Assembly (NCBI GenBank): GCA_035487355.1
Contig: DATHMF010000022.1
Location: 124,001-188,000, forward strand
Direction of reading: 5' to 3'
Length of the DNA stretch: 64,000 nt
From: Terriglobales bacterium
GTDB taxonomy: Bacteria; Acidobacteriota; Terriglobia; Terriglobales; Acidobacteriaceae
The position numbers and the translations under genes were made by a program. Shown in pieces: positions 42,597 to 51,837 of this stretch. How positions within the stretch are numbered: the first letter of the stretch is position 1; every line of letters begins with the position of its first letter. The notes below the pieces were generated by a model that worked only from the letters and a program-made list of their open reading frames with translations, did no database searches and was not told the DNA's origin.

Positions 42597-42920
42597 TCAA
42601 TCGATTCCTGGGAAACCAAGGTCCCCATCTTCATTTCCTATCCATCGCAGGGTTCCCTGGTATTCCTTATTTAGGATATCCAGCTCTGCTCCGATCAACT
42701 TCAAAGCCAGTTGTAGTGCTTGTACTTCATCCACGCCGGCTGCATAACTCAATTTATTGATGCCTGCCCCTTTCAATTGAACAGGGCAAAAAAAGTCGCT
42801 TGCATTTGGGAAAGGTTGTGGTTTTCCGACCAGAATCTCAATTTTTGTTTCGTTGTGCCGATCTCCAACCACAAAATATCTTCTGGTTGCGATTGCAGCT
42901 CCTATATCTTTGATCTCCAT
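42597..42920 (-). CDS. DUF6968 family protein
   Basis: 107 residues with the DUF6968 signature: MEIKDIGAAIATRRYFVVGD, IEILVGKPQPFPNASDFFCPVQLKGAG, YAAGVDEVQALQLALKLIGAELDILNKEYQGTLRWIGNEDGDLGFP. The family function is unknown. It is bracketed by the two copies of a 50-bp direct repeat. Confidence 0.75.
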   Translation of the reverse strand: MEIKDIGAAIATRRYFVVGDRHNETKIEILVGKPQPFPNASDFFCPVQLKGAGINKLSYAAGVDEVQALQLALKLIGAELDILNKEYQGTLRWIGNEDGDLGFPGID

Positions 42921-42968
42921 AAGTTGTTCACTACGTAACCTTGTTGACAGTATTCTATTCTTAATTCA

Positions 42969-43110
42969 ATGTCATGCTGAGCGAGGGCGAATGGGTGAGC
43001 CGGATGTGAGCGCTGTCCCGCGCGAACAGACGGTGAGGGCGCAGCAGCTTGCTGCGGAGCCTTAGATAAACGTACCGAGTCGAAGCACCCCGAGAATGCT
43101 TCAGTTGCCC
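42969..43110. repeat. possible interspersed repeat (TCATGCTGAGCGAGG type)
   Basis: Starting at TGTCATGCTGAGCGAGGGCG this stretch has the cadence of short repeats I recall from Acidobacteriota genomes (GAGCGAGGGC, GAGTCGAAGCACCCCGAGAATGCTTC). It also holds the hairpin GCAGCAGC-TTG-CTGC. The classification rests on recollection, not on a match within this window. Confidence 0.35.
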
Positions 43111-43199
43111 AGGCTGCATCAAGGCATTTTCTGAAGAGTTTGGGTGAAGAGGGTGGCTTTCATAAGGATGTGGGAGGCAGAAACAGGCCCTGCAACGAT

Positions 43200-43249
43200 A
43201 TGATGATGGCGATCACTATTTTGTTGATTTGCCCACGGCGGAACTGCGA
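43200..43249. repeat. copy B of the 50-bp imperfect direct repeat
   Basis: See the copy at 42539. Mismatches are concentrated around positions 17-21 of the repeat and near its end. It lies just ahead of the start of the next secreted protein. Confidence 0.6.
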
Positions 43250-43261
43250 AGGATAAACACC

Positions 43262-44053
43262 ATGAAATCGCGGATTCTCTCATTGATGATTGTTGTCGCT
43301 GCTCTGGCCGCATTTTACCGAAGCCAGGTTATAGCTGCCGGGCACGACCGCTCCTTCAATGTCTACGACAATATGTTCTATCGCGGCAAGCCGGACACCA
43401 CGAAAAACGGATTGCTGGTCTCCAACATCCTTTACGAGAACAAAATCTGGCCCAACGACGAAAACTACGGCAAGCTGCCTGACAAGAAAACTTTTGAGAC
43501 GCTTGTGCGCCAGCACATCAGCAACCCCGGACCGTTGGTGATTGACATTGAGAAATTGCCTCTCAAAGGCTCTCCGGAAATAGCGCATCAGCATATGGAA
43601 GTGCTGGCAACTCTTGCGGTATGGGCGCATGAGGCTGCACCGGGGAAAACGATTGGTTTCTATGGGACCAACACGTTATCGAAGGTAGCAGCGGCCGATT
43701 TTGGATACGCACACGAGCTTGCCCGCCACGTTGACGCTTTCTTCCCGCCTCTCTACACCTTTGACGATGACCGCCAGGCGTGGCAGCAGCACGCTGAAGA
43801 CGCCGTGGCCGAAGCGCATCGGCTGGATCCCGATAAGCCTGTGTATTGTTATCTTTGGCCACAGTACCATGATGGCACCGCGAAGCAATTCCAGTACGTT
43901 GACGCAAGCTACTGGAAATTTCAGTTGGAGACGGCGCACCGGCTGGCCGGCGGCGCTGTGCTGTGGAGCCCCAGCAGATACGATTGGGACGATACAACCG
44001 GCTGGTGGGCTGCAACCCAGGAGTTTATGCGCACAATCCGCATAAAGCCGTAG
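43262..44053 (+). CDS. secreted TIM-barrel-like protein, hyaluronidase-like
   Basis: 263 residues. A signal sequence (SLMIVVAALAAFYRSQVIAA) is followed by a barrel-like repeat of strands and helices. The carboxylates in VIDIEKLPL and the aromatic-rich FFPPLYTFDDDRQAW and WSPSRYDWDDTTGWW resemble GH-type (GH56-like) active-site surroundings, but no family can be fixed. The start at 43262 follows AAGGATAAACACC. Confidence 0.55.
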   Translation: MKSRILSLMIVVAALAAFYRSQVIAAGHDRSFNVYDNMFYRGKPDTTKNGLLVSNILYENKIWPNDENYGKLPDKKTFETLVRQHISNPGPLVIDIEKLPLKGSPEIAHQHMEVLATLAVWAHEAAPGKTIGFYGTNTLSKVAAADFGYAHELARHVDAFFPPLYTFDDDRQAWQQHAEDAVAEAHRLDPDKPVYCYLWPQYHDGTAKQFQYVDASYWKFQLETAHRLAGGAVLWSPSRYDWDDTTGWWAATQEFMRTIRIKP

Positions 44054-44590
44054 GCGGCGATTTCCCAATCGCAATCCATTCTATCTATACTCAAAAGAAT
44101 GAACCAAAGTGGCTCAATGATGAGTCTAAAAACCTCTACAGTTGCTGTACGTTGGCGATGAGATAGAGATATCAAAATAGAGATATCAAAGAGGTATCAA
44201 ACTGTTGGTCTTCGAGACATTGTCGTCTATCATTTTCTTGAGGTGCGCTTGGATTCGAAGGCGCAGCAGCGAAACCAAGAGAAGCGTTGCGGAGCCTTTA
44301 GAATAATTAGAATAAAAGGTGAGCGGGAAGCGGGCGCCAGATCGCGCGGGCGCAGCGCGAGTCGGGGTCAAGACAACACTTGGAACACCACCTCTGCAAG
44401 TGGTGCATATTTTATGCGTATATTGTTTGGTTTCAATGACTTAAGGCTGACCATCGACTACCTGCTTATTCCCCTCGCTCCGACTACCTGGACGGGAAAA
44501 CAGAATGGGGAGTGCAGTGCGAGGATGCAGCAAACCGTACACTGACTATGGGTCTGAAAACGTCTTAATGAAGAAGTGATTGGAATGTAA
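44054..44590. other. gene-free stretch; short GATATCA tandem repeat
   Basis: No gene is seen. At 44164-44201 two copies of TAGAGATATCAAA are followed by a third shorter GAGGTATCAAA; the core GATATCAAA resembles the GATATCA repeats at 33819. From 44240 there is a GC-rich stretch with GCAGCAGCG and later an AT-rich segment. Function unknown. Confidence 0.3.
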
Positions 44591-46492
44591 ATGAGTGCCA
44601 ATTCAAAGCCGCCGGGCAAGCCGAAGCTCAACCGTGAAACCCTTCGTACAGTTCTCCCCGATTTATGGGAACTGATACGTCCGCGCCGAGGCCTGCTCGC
44701 ACTTGGTTTCCTGCTGATGATCATCAATCGCGTTTCCGGGCTCGTGCTGCCGTATTCCAACCGTTTCCTGTTCAATGACGTTATTGGCAAGCATCATTCT
44801 GAGCTGCTGAAGTCCTTGGTCCTGCTGGTCCTGCTGGCTACTGCCGTTCAGGGCGTTACGTCATTTGCGCTCACGCAACTGCTTTCCAAGGCGGCGCAAC
44901 GCCTGATTGCCGACCTTCGGCAGAAGGTGCAGGGACACATCGGGCGCCTGCCGGTCGCATTTTACGATTCCAATAAGGCGGGCACGCTGGTTTCGCGCAT
45001 CATGAGTGACGTGGAGGGCGTTCGGAATCTGCTGGGGACCGGACTGGTTGACTTTGCCGGAGGCCTGCTCACTGCGAGTATTGCGCTCGTGGTATTGCTC
45101 AAAATCAGCGCGGTGATGACCTTGCTGACGTTCTCATTCCTGATCTGTTTTGGGATTGCACTGAGCAAAGCGTTTGGCACCATTCGTCCCATCTTTCGCG
45201 AACGGGGCAAGATCAATGCCGAGGTCACCGGAAGACTCACAGAATCGCTCGGCGGAGTGCGCGTGATCAAGGGATACCACGCCGAAGAGCGCGAACATAA
45301 TGTCTTTTCCGCTGGCGTGCAACGCCTGCTCGATAACGTAATGCGCACGCTGACCGCTACTTCGGTGATGAGCCTTTCTTCCAGCCTTCTGATTGGTCTG
45401 GTGGGAACGGTGATCATGTACGTGGGCGCGCACCACATTATCGCGGGCACTCTGCAGCCTGGGGATTACATCACCTATATTCTATTTTTGGGCTTCCTGG
45501 TTATACCCATCGTTCAAATCGTCAACATCGGTACCCAACTCACTGAAGCGTTAGCGGGATTGGAGCGTACCCACGAGATTCTCACCCAGCATCCTGAAGA
45601 TGAAGATCCCCAGCGCACTGTGGCGCTACCGGAGATTGTTGGCGATGTAGATTTCCACAACGTGAGCTTTAGCTATGACGGCAAACGGACCGTGCTGCAG
45701 GATGTTTCATTTCACGCCGAGCACGGGACGGTAACCGCTCTCGTAGGCTCCTCCGGCTCGGGCAAATCAACCACCATCGGATTGATTACGGCATTTCATA
45801 AGCCGAGTGCGGGAAGCATTCTGTTGGATGGAGTGGACCTGAGCACCGTGCGCCTTGATTCTTACCGCACGAAGTTAGGAGTAGTTCTGCAGGAATCATT
45901 TCTGTTTGACGGCACCATTCGCGAGAATGTGGCCTTTTCGCGCCCCGAAGCCAGCGAAGAGCAGATCATGCGCGCCTGCAGCATTGCGCGCGTAGATGAG
46001 TTCGCCGAGACATTTGCCGACAAATATGACACCGTTGTGGGAGAACGCGGTGTAAAGCTCTCCGGCGGGCAGCGCCAGCGAATTTCTATTGCGCGGGCGA
46101 TTCTCGCCGATCCGAGGATACTGATTCTTGACGAAGCAACTTCGAGCCTTGATTCGGAATCCGAGGCGCTGATCCAGCAAGGCCTCTCTTATCTTATGCA
46201 GGGGCGCACCACCTTCGTGATTGCGCACCGGCTTTCGACCATCCGGCGGGCCGATCAGATCCTGGTCGTCGAACAGGGAAAAATTGTCGAACGCGGCACA
46301 CATGAAGAACTCTATGCTGCTCAGGGGCGTTACTACGATCTTTATACCAAGCAGCACGGCGTCGAGAGCAACTTGTTTCTCGCCCCGGGCGAGGGCGACG
46401 TGGTTCCGCCTGCATTGGATGAGAACGGCCAAACACGAAATGGCGGAGACGACGCCAACTTATCCCGTGTTGTGCGCGGAGATGTCCGGTAA
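44591..46492 (+). CDS. ABC transporter, fused permease and ATPase (exporter type)
   Basis: 633 residues. Six membrane segments lie in residues about 30-330, followed by the nucleotide-binding domain: Walker A VGSSGSGKSTT, signature LSGGQRQR, Walker B ILILDEATSSLD, and the H-loop VIAHRLST. This matches half-size exporters of lipids or drugs (MsbA-type), which work as homodimers. The substrate is unknown. A short basic N-terminus precedes the first helix. Confidence 0.93.
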   Translation: MSANSKPPGKPKLNRETLRTVLPDLWELIRPRRGLLALGFLLMIINRVSGLVLPYSNRFLFNDVIGKHHSELLKSLVLLVLLATAVQGVTSFALTQLLSKAAQRLIADLRQKVQGHIGRLPVAFYDSNKAGTLVSRIMSDVEGVRNLLGTGLVDFAGGLLTASIALVVLLKISAVMTLLTFSFLICFGIALSKAFGTIRPIFRERGKINAEVTGRLTESLGGVRVIKGYHAEEREHNVFSAGVQRLLDNVMRTLTATSVMSLSSSLLIGLVGTVIMYVGAHHIIAGTLQPGDYITYILFLGFLVIPIVQIVNIGTQLTEALAGLERTHEILTQHPEDEDPQRTVALPEIVGDVDFHNVSFSYDGKRTVLQDVSFHAEHGTVTALVGSSGSGKSTTIGLITAFHKPSAGSILLDGVDLSTVRLDSYRTKLGVVLQESFLFDGTIRENVAFSRPEASEEQIMRACSIARVDEFAETFADKYDTVVGERGVKLSGGQRQRISIARAILADPRILILDEATSSLDSESEALIQQGLSYLMQGRTTFVIAHRLSTIRRADQILVVEQGKIVERGTHEELYAAQGRYYDLYTKQHGVESNLFLAPGEGDVVPPALDENGQTRNGGDDANLSRVVRGDVR

Positions 46493-46516
46493 AATCTTTG
46501 CGTCACTTCATCGCGT

Positions 46517-47809
46517 ATGAAAATCACACAAGTCATTGCGCACGATATACGCTTTCCCACCTCCCGCAATCTTGATGGCTCTGACGCCATGCATGCCAGC
46601 CCGGATTACTCTGCCGCTTATGTCGTGCTGCTCACAGATGGCGGAATCGAAGGACACGGCCTCACATTCACCTGCGGCCGCGGAACTGAAGTTTGCGTGG
46701 CAGCCATTGAGGCGCTGAAACCCTTCGTGCTGGGGAAGACTCTGGAATCAATCGTCGCTGACCTGAGAGCATTTTGGCGCTCACTCACCAGCGACGGCCA
46801 ACTGCGCTGGATCGGTCCGGAAAAAGGTGCGCTACACCTCGCCACGGCGGCAGTCGTAAATGCGGTTTGGGACCTGTATGCAAAACGGGAAAGAAAGCCG
46901 CTGTGGAAGCTCCTGGTAGATATGACTCCCGAGGAACTTGTTGCCTGCATTGACTTTCGCTACATCACAGATGCCCTCACACCCGAAGATGCGCTGAAAA
47001 TCCTGCGAAAGAATTCGCCCACACGTGCAGCCCGTGAAGCTGAGATGCGCCAGCAGGGATACCCAGCCTACACAACTTCCGCCGGGTGGCTGGGATATTC
47101 CGACGAAAAACTCCGCAACCTATGCCGCGAAGGAGTTGCCGATGGCTGGACCCACTTCAAAATCAAAGTGGGCACAAATCTTGCGGATGACATCCGCCGT
47201 TGCACAATCATGCGCGAAGAAATCGGGCCGCAGCGCAAACTCATGATGGATGCGAACCAGGTCTGGGGTGTGAACGAGGCCATCGAAAACATGAAGCAGT
47301 TGGCGAGGTTCGATCCTTGGTGGATTGAGGAGCCCACCAGCCCCGATGATGTATTGGGCCACGCAACCATCGCGCGCGCCATCGCACCGATTGGCGTTGC
47401 AACTGGCGAGCAGTGCCAGAATCGCGTGGTCTTCAAACAACTGCTTCAGGCTAACGCGATCCGGTTTTGCCAGATTGATAGCTGCCGGCTGGGTGGCGTC
47501 AACGAAGTGCTGGTTGTCCTGCTGATGGCCGCCAAGTTCGGTGTGCCAGTGTGTCCACACGCAGGCGGCGTGGGATTATGCGAGTACGTACAACACCTTG
47601 CCATTTTTGACTATATTGCCGTCTCGGCATCGCTCGCGGACCGGATCATCGAATACGTTGATCACTTGCACGAGCACTTCGTAGATCCAGTCAAGGTCGT
47701 CAACAGTCGCTACGTTGCGCCCACAGCTCCGGGGTACAGCGCGACCATGAAACCGGAATCGCTTGACGAGTATGAGTTCCCTAATGGTCCCGCATGGGCT
47801 CGCGGCTGA
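46517..47809 (+). CDS. L-fuconate dehydratase (enolase superfamily)
   Basis: 430 residues with the mandelate-racemase/muconate-cycloisomerase layout and the fuconate dehydratase pattern: [41 protein letters not shown]-like N-domain, catalytic [34 protein letters not shown] and [15 protein letters not shown] with the base His. Ends 13 bases before the convergent gene. It should convert L-fuconate to 2-dehydro-3-deoxy-L-fuconate; other steps of the oxidative fucose pathway are not in the window. Confidence 0.93.
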   Translation: MKITQVIAHDIRFPTSRNLDGSDAMHASPDYSAAYVVLLTDGGIEGHGLTFTCGRGTEVCVAAIEALKPFVLGKTLESIVADLRAFWRSLTSDGQLRWIGPEKGALHLATAAVVNAVWDLYAKRERKPLWKLLVDMTPEELVACIDFRYITDALTPEDALKILRKNSPTRAAREAEMRQQGYPAYTTSAGWLGYSDEKLRNLCREGVADGWTHFKIKVGTNLADDIRRCTIMREEIGPQRKLMMDANQVWGVNEAIENMKQLARFDPWWIEEPTSPDDVLGHATIARAIAPIGVATGEQCQNRVVFKQLLQANAIRFCQIDSCRLGGVNEVLVVLLMAAKFGVPVCPHAGGVGLCEYVQHLAIFDYIAVSASLADRIIEYVDHLHEHFVDPVKVVNSRYVAPTAPGYSATMKPESLDEYEFPNGPAWARG

Positions 47810-47822
47810 GGCCGACAATATC

Positions 47823-48374
47823 TCAGAACCTGCCGGAGGTGATCCACGACTGGACTTCAGCGTCTACAGAAAACGACCTGGAGGGATCAGCAGCGAAGCG
47901 GGCGTCCAACTCATAAGCATTGCGTTCCAGAGGTACGCCGTCGTAGCCGCCACCACCCAGGAATCCTGTGACGTACTTTGATGCGAATCTGTGAAGCCCC
48001 ATTTTCTGGAACTGGACAACGTGTACCAGCTCATGAAACCTGGTCTGCTCGCTGATGACGCCATAGGAGACAACAACATCCAGAAACGTTACCGCGGTCA
48101 TCTCGCGAAAATTGGGGAGCACGCTCGAGCTGAAGCCCATGGAGTTGAGATCCCCGTAAAAAATAGGATTGGTAATATACCGGCCAGGCATCAATTCCAC
48201 AAATCGAGCCGATTCCAGAATGAATGCGGGGAAAAAGGCGCGGAGAGGCTCCTTCTGCGTGGCTGTCAAGGGGATGCTCTCCTTCACATAATTCGACCGT
48301 TGCTGCGCAATATAGTCAGCTACGGCGGTTGCTACCGCTTCAATCTGCACGCCGGTGAGCGCAGGGAAGTTCAT
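47823..48374 (-). CDS. HExxH-containing protein, putative gluzincin-like
   Basis: 183 residues with the zinc motif HELVHVVQ (RFHELVHVVQFQKMG) and an acidic residue (Glu in ERNAYE) about 30 residues on, fitting a gluzincin-like site. No signal peptide is visible from this start. The frame is open for 34 more codons upstream with natural-looking sequence but no ATG, GTG or TTG, so the true N-terminus may be lost or start elsewhere. No family is recognised. Confidence 0.6.
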   Translation of the reverse strand: MNFPALTGVQIEAVATAVADYIAQQRSNYVKESIPLTATQKEPLRAFFPAFILESARFVELMPGRYITNPIFYGDLNSMGFSSSVLPNFREMTAVTFLDVVVSYGVISEQTRFHELVHVVQFQKMGLHRFASKYVTGFLGGGGYDGVPLERNAYELDARFAADPSRSFSVDAEVQSWITSGRF

Positions 48375-48450
48375 GTGCGAGTAGATTACATCAGGAAGTT
48401 GCCGGCTGCAGTCGAAGTTGCAGATGGTACCTGCGAAGGAACCTGCAAAA

Positions 48451-48624
48451 TCATTTTTTCCCCTTGATCTCCTCCTCTAATTCCGCAACCACACCGATGA
48501 GAAAACCGAGAACCGCACCCCAAAAAGCCCCAGAGAGGATTTCCAGGATGTTCCACTTGGAGCGGACCGCAGCCACGGCTACGCCTATGAGTGCGAGTGC
48601 GATGGCCCACGCATATTTTTTCAT
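48451..48624 (-). CDS. 57-residue membrane protein
   Basis: The ATG at 48624 gives a product with a hydrophobic helix (WAIALALIGVAVAAV), a polar patch, a second hydrophobic helix (ILSGAFWGAVLGFLIGVVAEL) and a charged end. The ribosome site is weak. It lies 76 bases before the HExxH gene on the same strand. No family named. Confidence 0.5.
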   Translation of the reverse strand: MKKYAWAIALALIGVAVAAVRSKWNILEILSGAFWGAVLGFLIGVVAELEEEIKGKK

Positions 48625-48728
48625 TCGATGGAGTTCAGCCCTACACCAGTTTAGCCGACAAGTTTATCTCCACAGCATGGTTTTGTGCCGGTGAGCTTTG
48701 GAAAATGTCAGGGTTCTTAGATTGTTTT

Positions 48729-48950
48729 TCAAGCTCTGCGCCGCAAGGGCGAGTCTAGGGAAGATGATGCCACGCCCTCGTGCTTTGCTGGCGTTTGCAT
48801 TTGAACGTCTTCTTCGGGAGTAGTTGGCTCGAAGAGAACCATGACGAGCCGGTAGGCCGTAGTGGGGATCACTGTCAGAATACAACCCACTGCGCCGATC
48901 ACGAACATCGTTTCAAGCAGCTTAATCGCAATTGCGATGAGGGTATTCAA
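48729..48950 (-). CDS. 73-residue membrane protein, probable TTG start
   Basis: The frame starts MNTLIAIAIKLLETMFVIGAVGCILTVIPTTAYRLVMVLF, one or two membrane helices, then a polar tail. The start codon appears to be TTG; no strong ribosome site. I recall similar proteins in other Acidobacteriota. Function unknown. Confidence 0.5.
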   Translation of the reverse strand: MNTLIAIAIKLLETMFVIGAVGCILTVIPTTAYRLVMVLFEPTTPEEDVQMQTPAKHEGVASSSLDSPLRRRA

Positions 48951-49233
48951 AGCGTGCGGAATATATCGCGGAAGAGCGGGAGCGGGATACTATCCCTTAG
49001 TCTAGGTGTCAGGATGACCAGTCGCGGCACGCTCAGCGTGGCATTGGCAAGTGAAACCGTAGTCCGAGTTCAAGCCTAACTGCCTTCTTTCTTCGTTTCG
49101 CAGGCGGCATGGAAAGCTGTACGCGGCGGTCCCGAGGCAAAGCATGTAGGTGTATAATTCTCGCTACCTCGGAATCAAAAAGGGAAATCCTGGCTTTTTC
49201 GCTGTGCACTCAGGATAGAATCTGGTGACTCTT

Positions 49234-49701
49234 ATGAAAAAGCGTTTCGTATTCTGTGCTGTAATCGTATTGCTTTTAAGCTCTGCATTATGGGCCGGCT
49301 TGGGAAGTCATGACGCCATGTACGTGGGCGGCACGGTGCCCGATCTAAAAGAGAAGACTGAAGGCAAACCTGTTCTGACGGATGACAAAGCCTTTGTCTT
49401 TAAGTACAAAGACGGTTCGCTCACCATTCCTTACGATCAAGTAGATAGTTTAGAGTATGGACAAAAGGCTGGTCGCCGAGTAGGCCTCGCGGTCGTGGTT
49501 TCACCACTATTTCTGCTTTCTCATAAACGCCGGCATTTCCTCACGGTTGGTTACACTGACGAGAACAAGAAACAGCAAGCCGCTGTCATCGAGTTGGGCA
49601 AAGACGTGATTCACCCTACGCTGACCGTCTTTGAAACCAAGTCTGGAAAGAAGGTTGAATACCAGGACGATGAAGCTCGCAAGAGTGCTGCAGAAAAGTA
49701 G
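49234..49701 (+). CDS. secreted protein, first of a tandem paralogue pair
   Basis: 155 residues from the ATG at 49234. A signal sequence (FCAVIVLLLSSALWA) is followed by a mature domain beginning AGLGSHDAMYVGGTV and containing IPYDQVDSLEYGQKAGRRVGLA, RRHFLTVGYTDENKKQQAAVIELGKDV and YQDDEARK. The next gene is a paralogue with about half of positions identical. No family is named; likely an envelope protein. Confidence 0.68.
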   Translation: MKKRFVFCAVIVLLLSSALWAGLGSHDAMYVGGTVPDLKEKTEGKPVLTDDKAFVFKYKDGSLTIPYDQVDSLEYGQKAGRRVGLAVVVSPLFLLSHKRRHFLTVGYTDENKKQQAAVIELGKDVIHPTLTVFETKSGKKVEYQDDEARKSAAEK

Positions 49702-49727
49702 AGCAGCATGGGCCAAGAGGGTTGAAT

Positions 49728-50195
49728 ATGAAGAAATTAATCCTATCACTGTTTTGTGTGATTTTTCTTTTCGAGTCCATTGCCTGGGCCGGGTTGGGCA
49801 GCGACAAGACCATGTACATGGGCGGTACTGTCAGCTCGCTGAAAGATGGCACTGAAGGCACTTCGTCTTATAAAGATGAAAAAGTTTTTACGTTCACTTA
49901 TGAAGGCGGCAAGTTCGAAGTACCTTACGATCAGATCAATGATCTGGAATACGGTCAAAAAGCCGGACGCCGCGTCGGCGTCGCGATCGCAGTAACCTGG
50001 ATGGCCCTGTTTTCTAAAAAGCGAAGACACTTTCTAACTATAGGTTATAAAGACGCGAACGATAAGCAGCAGGCTGCCGTTTTCGAGTTGGGTAAGAACA
50101 TTGTTCGCGTGACACTTGCCAGTTTGGAAGCCCGCACTGGCCGCAAAATTGATTACGAGGATGACGAAGCTCGCAAGGGTGGCCGCGGAAACTAA
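49728..50195 (+). CDS. secreted protein, second of a tandem paralogue pair
   Basis: 155 residues from the ATG at 49728, 26 bases after the first copy. It repeats the layout (AGLGSDKTMYMGGTV, PYDQINDLEYGQKAGRRVGVA, RRHFLTIGYKDANDKQQAAVFELGKNI, YEDDEARK), so the pair arose by duplication. Same strand as the first copy and the following gene, probably one operon. Confidence 0.68.
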   Translation: MKKLILSLFCVIFLFESIAWAGLGSDKTMYMGGTVSSLKDGTEGTSSYKDEKVFTFTYEGGKFEVPYDQINDLEYGQKAGRRVGVAIAVTWMALFSKKRRHFLTIGYKDANDKQQAAVFELGKNIVRVTLASLEARTGRKIDYEDDEARKGGRGN

Positions 50196-50208
50196 TAGGT
50201 AAAACTGA

Positions 50209-50889
50209 ATGGGCGTGGCTTTAATTTCGGTTCTGTTTGCACTTAGCTTGGCCATGCAATCCTCGGCTCCTGGAGACTCGCCGAAAAGTAGCCCACCAGT
50301 GGCACCGCAACCGGCCTCAGAAAACAAAGCTGATTCTCCAAAGCAACCGCAGGCTTCGCCGGCTGCATCCATGGTTGCTGGTTTGCCGCAGGTAAAACGG
50401 ATCTTTGTTGATAGTTTCGGTGACGATACTATTTCAAAACAGATTCAAGCCATGGTTGTGACCAGCCTTACCGATTCAAAAAGATTCATCGTAACGGAAA
50501 ACAAAGATCGGGCCGATGCCTTTCTGCGCGGTACTGGACTTGAGAAGACCTCGCAGGAAGTGCATGCCTACAAAGATTCCACGGCGGCAGGCGCCGCGAG
50601 TGGTGGATTCACGGCCACCGACGGCAACGCAAGCGGAGGGTTTGCTGGCAGCTCAGCCGCAATCAGCGATTCGAGCCTGAATACGGAAACGGTGAATGAT
50701 GCTCGCATTGCTGTTCGCCTCGTGAATCGGGATGGCGACGTAATCTGGGCGACAACGCAGGAAAGCAAAGGCGCAAAGTATAAGGGCGCCAGCGCTGACG
50801 TGGCTGATATGGTTGTTAAGCAACTCCTTCGTGCTGCCGAAAGGGCAGAAAAGAAGGAAACAGATTCAAAGCCTTCTCCAACGAACTAA
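50209..50889 (+). CDS. secreted protein in the same operon as the tandem pair
   Basis: 226 residues. A short hydrophobic N-terminus (LISVLFALSLAM) and a disordered Pro/Ser/Gln-rich spacer are followed by a domain with VKRIFVDSFGDDTISKQIQAMVVTSLTDSKRFIVTENKDRADAFLRG, typical of small adhesive or pore-related envelope proteins, and a charged end. It starts 13 bases after the second paralogue. Function unknown. Confidence 0.6.
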   Translation: MGVALISVLFALSLAMQSSAPGDSPKSSPPVAPQPASENKADSPKQPQASPAASMVAGLPQVKRIFVDSFGDDTISKQIQAMVVTSLTDSKRFIVTENKDRADAFLRGTGLEKTSQEVHAYKDSTAAGAASGGFTATDGNASGGFAGSSAAISDSSLNTETVNDARIAVRLVNRDGDVIWATTQESKGAKYKGASADVADMVVKQLLRAAERAEKKETDSKPSPTN

Positions 50890-50929
50890 CGTTTCCTTAT
50901 CCAATCTGTTTAATTAAACGCACGAACGC

Positions 50930-51733
50930 TCATTTTCCGGACGCCATGGCAGCTTTTACCTTCGCTAGGAGCTGCGCTTCCGCAGTACCAGGAACGAATT
51001 CCGTTCTGGGATCGGGAAGTGGAGGGGGCAGTGGCGGAAGAGCATCTTTGTCGGCCTGAACAGTTTCTGTGCTTCCTGGCCCGGTATAGTTCTTATCGAG
51101 TGGTGTAACCAAAGCTCCCTCCAGCCTGTAGCCGGCGATGATGGAAAAATCTTTTCCTTCAGGGCGATATTCGAGAAATAAGAGATATCGTTTTCCCAAC
51201 CACGGCAAACTCTTATTGATCACACCACGGCTGATAACTGTATCCGAAGAAAACTGTACGGATCCACCTTGCCGCTCAATATCAATAGTCGCTCCCACCT
51301 GCAGTGGAAAATCTTTCGTCGTTTTGAGTGATTGTTCTACCTGGACTTTGAATTCTGTATAAATAGCAGTGCGGTCATTCGAGAGGTAGGCATGCTGCGC
51401 AGCGATCGTGCCCACGATAATTGCGTCACTCTCATGCACCGGCAGGTCCGGCAGTTCAGGCGAGTCAATTGTGGCGACTACCAGTACGGGATAGCTGTCA
51501 TCATCCAAAGGCGGCGTGCCTGGCTCAGAATTGTAGCGGCTGCTTCTTTTCTGCCGCAGTGGGTCTGAAGGATTAGCAATAGCGTCGGCGTATGGCGTCT
51601 CGCTCATTCGAGCGGGCTGTGAGTTTTGTGTGGTCTCCATGCTGCCGCTCTGAGCATGGGCGTGGTCGAACGCTACCCCGTATAAGACAAAGCAAGAGAT
51701 GAGAAAGCAGCACATATCTGGTTTCATTCTCAT
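50930..51733 (-). CDS. secreted protein of unknown function
   Basis: The ATG at 51733 follows AGGAG and gives 267 residues. A signal sequence (MCCFLISCFVLYGVAFDHAHA) precedes a Ser/Thr/Pro-rich linker and a beta-rich domain (DAIIVGTIAAQHAYLSNDRTAIYTEFKVQVEQSL, GATIDIERQGGSVQFSSDTVISRGVINKSLPWLGKRYLLFLEY). The C-terminal PLPPPLPDPRTEFVPGT segment is proline-rich. No family is recognised. Confidence 0.6.
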   Translation of the reverse strand: MRMKPDMCCFLISCFVLYGVAFDHAHAQSGSMETTQNSQPARMSETPYADAIANPSDPLRQKRSSRYNSEPGTPPLDDDSYPVLVVATIDSPELPDLPVHESDAIIVGTIAAQHAYLSNDRTAIYTEFKVQVEQSLKTTKDFPLQVGATIDIERQGGSVQFSSDTVISRGVINKSLPWLGKRYLLFLEYRPEGKDFSIIAGYRLEGALVTPLDKNYTGPGSTETVQADKDALPPLPPPLPDPRTEFVPGTAEAQLLAKVKAAMASGK

Positions 51734-51837
51734 CAGCGGGACTCCTGCACTCTTGCGGTTACAAAGCCAGAAACGCATCTGGCCTTAGGCAATACTTTGC
51801 CTTGATCGCCTAATTTACAATAGTACATCGGGACAAC

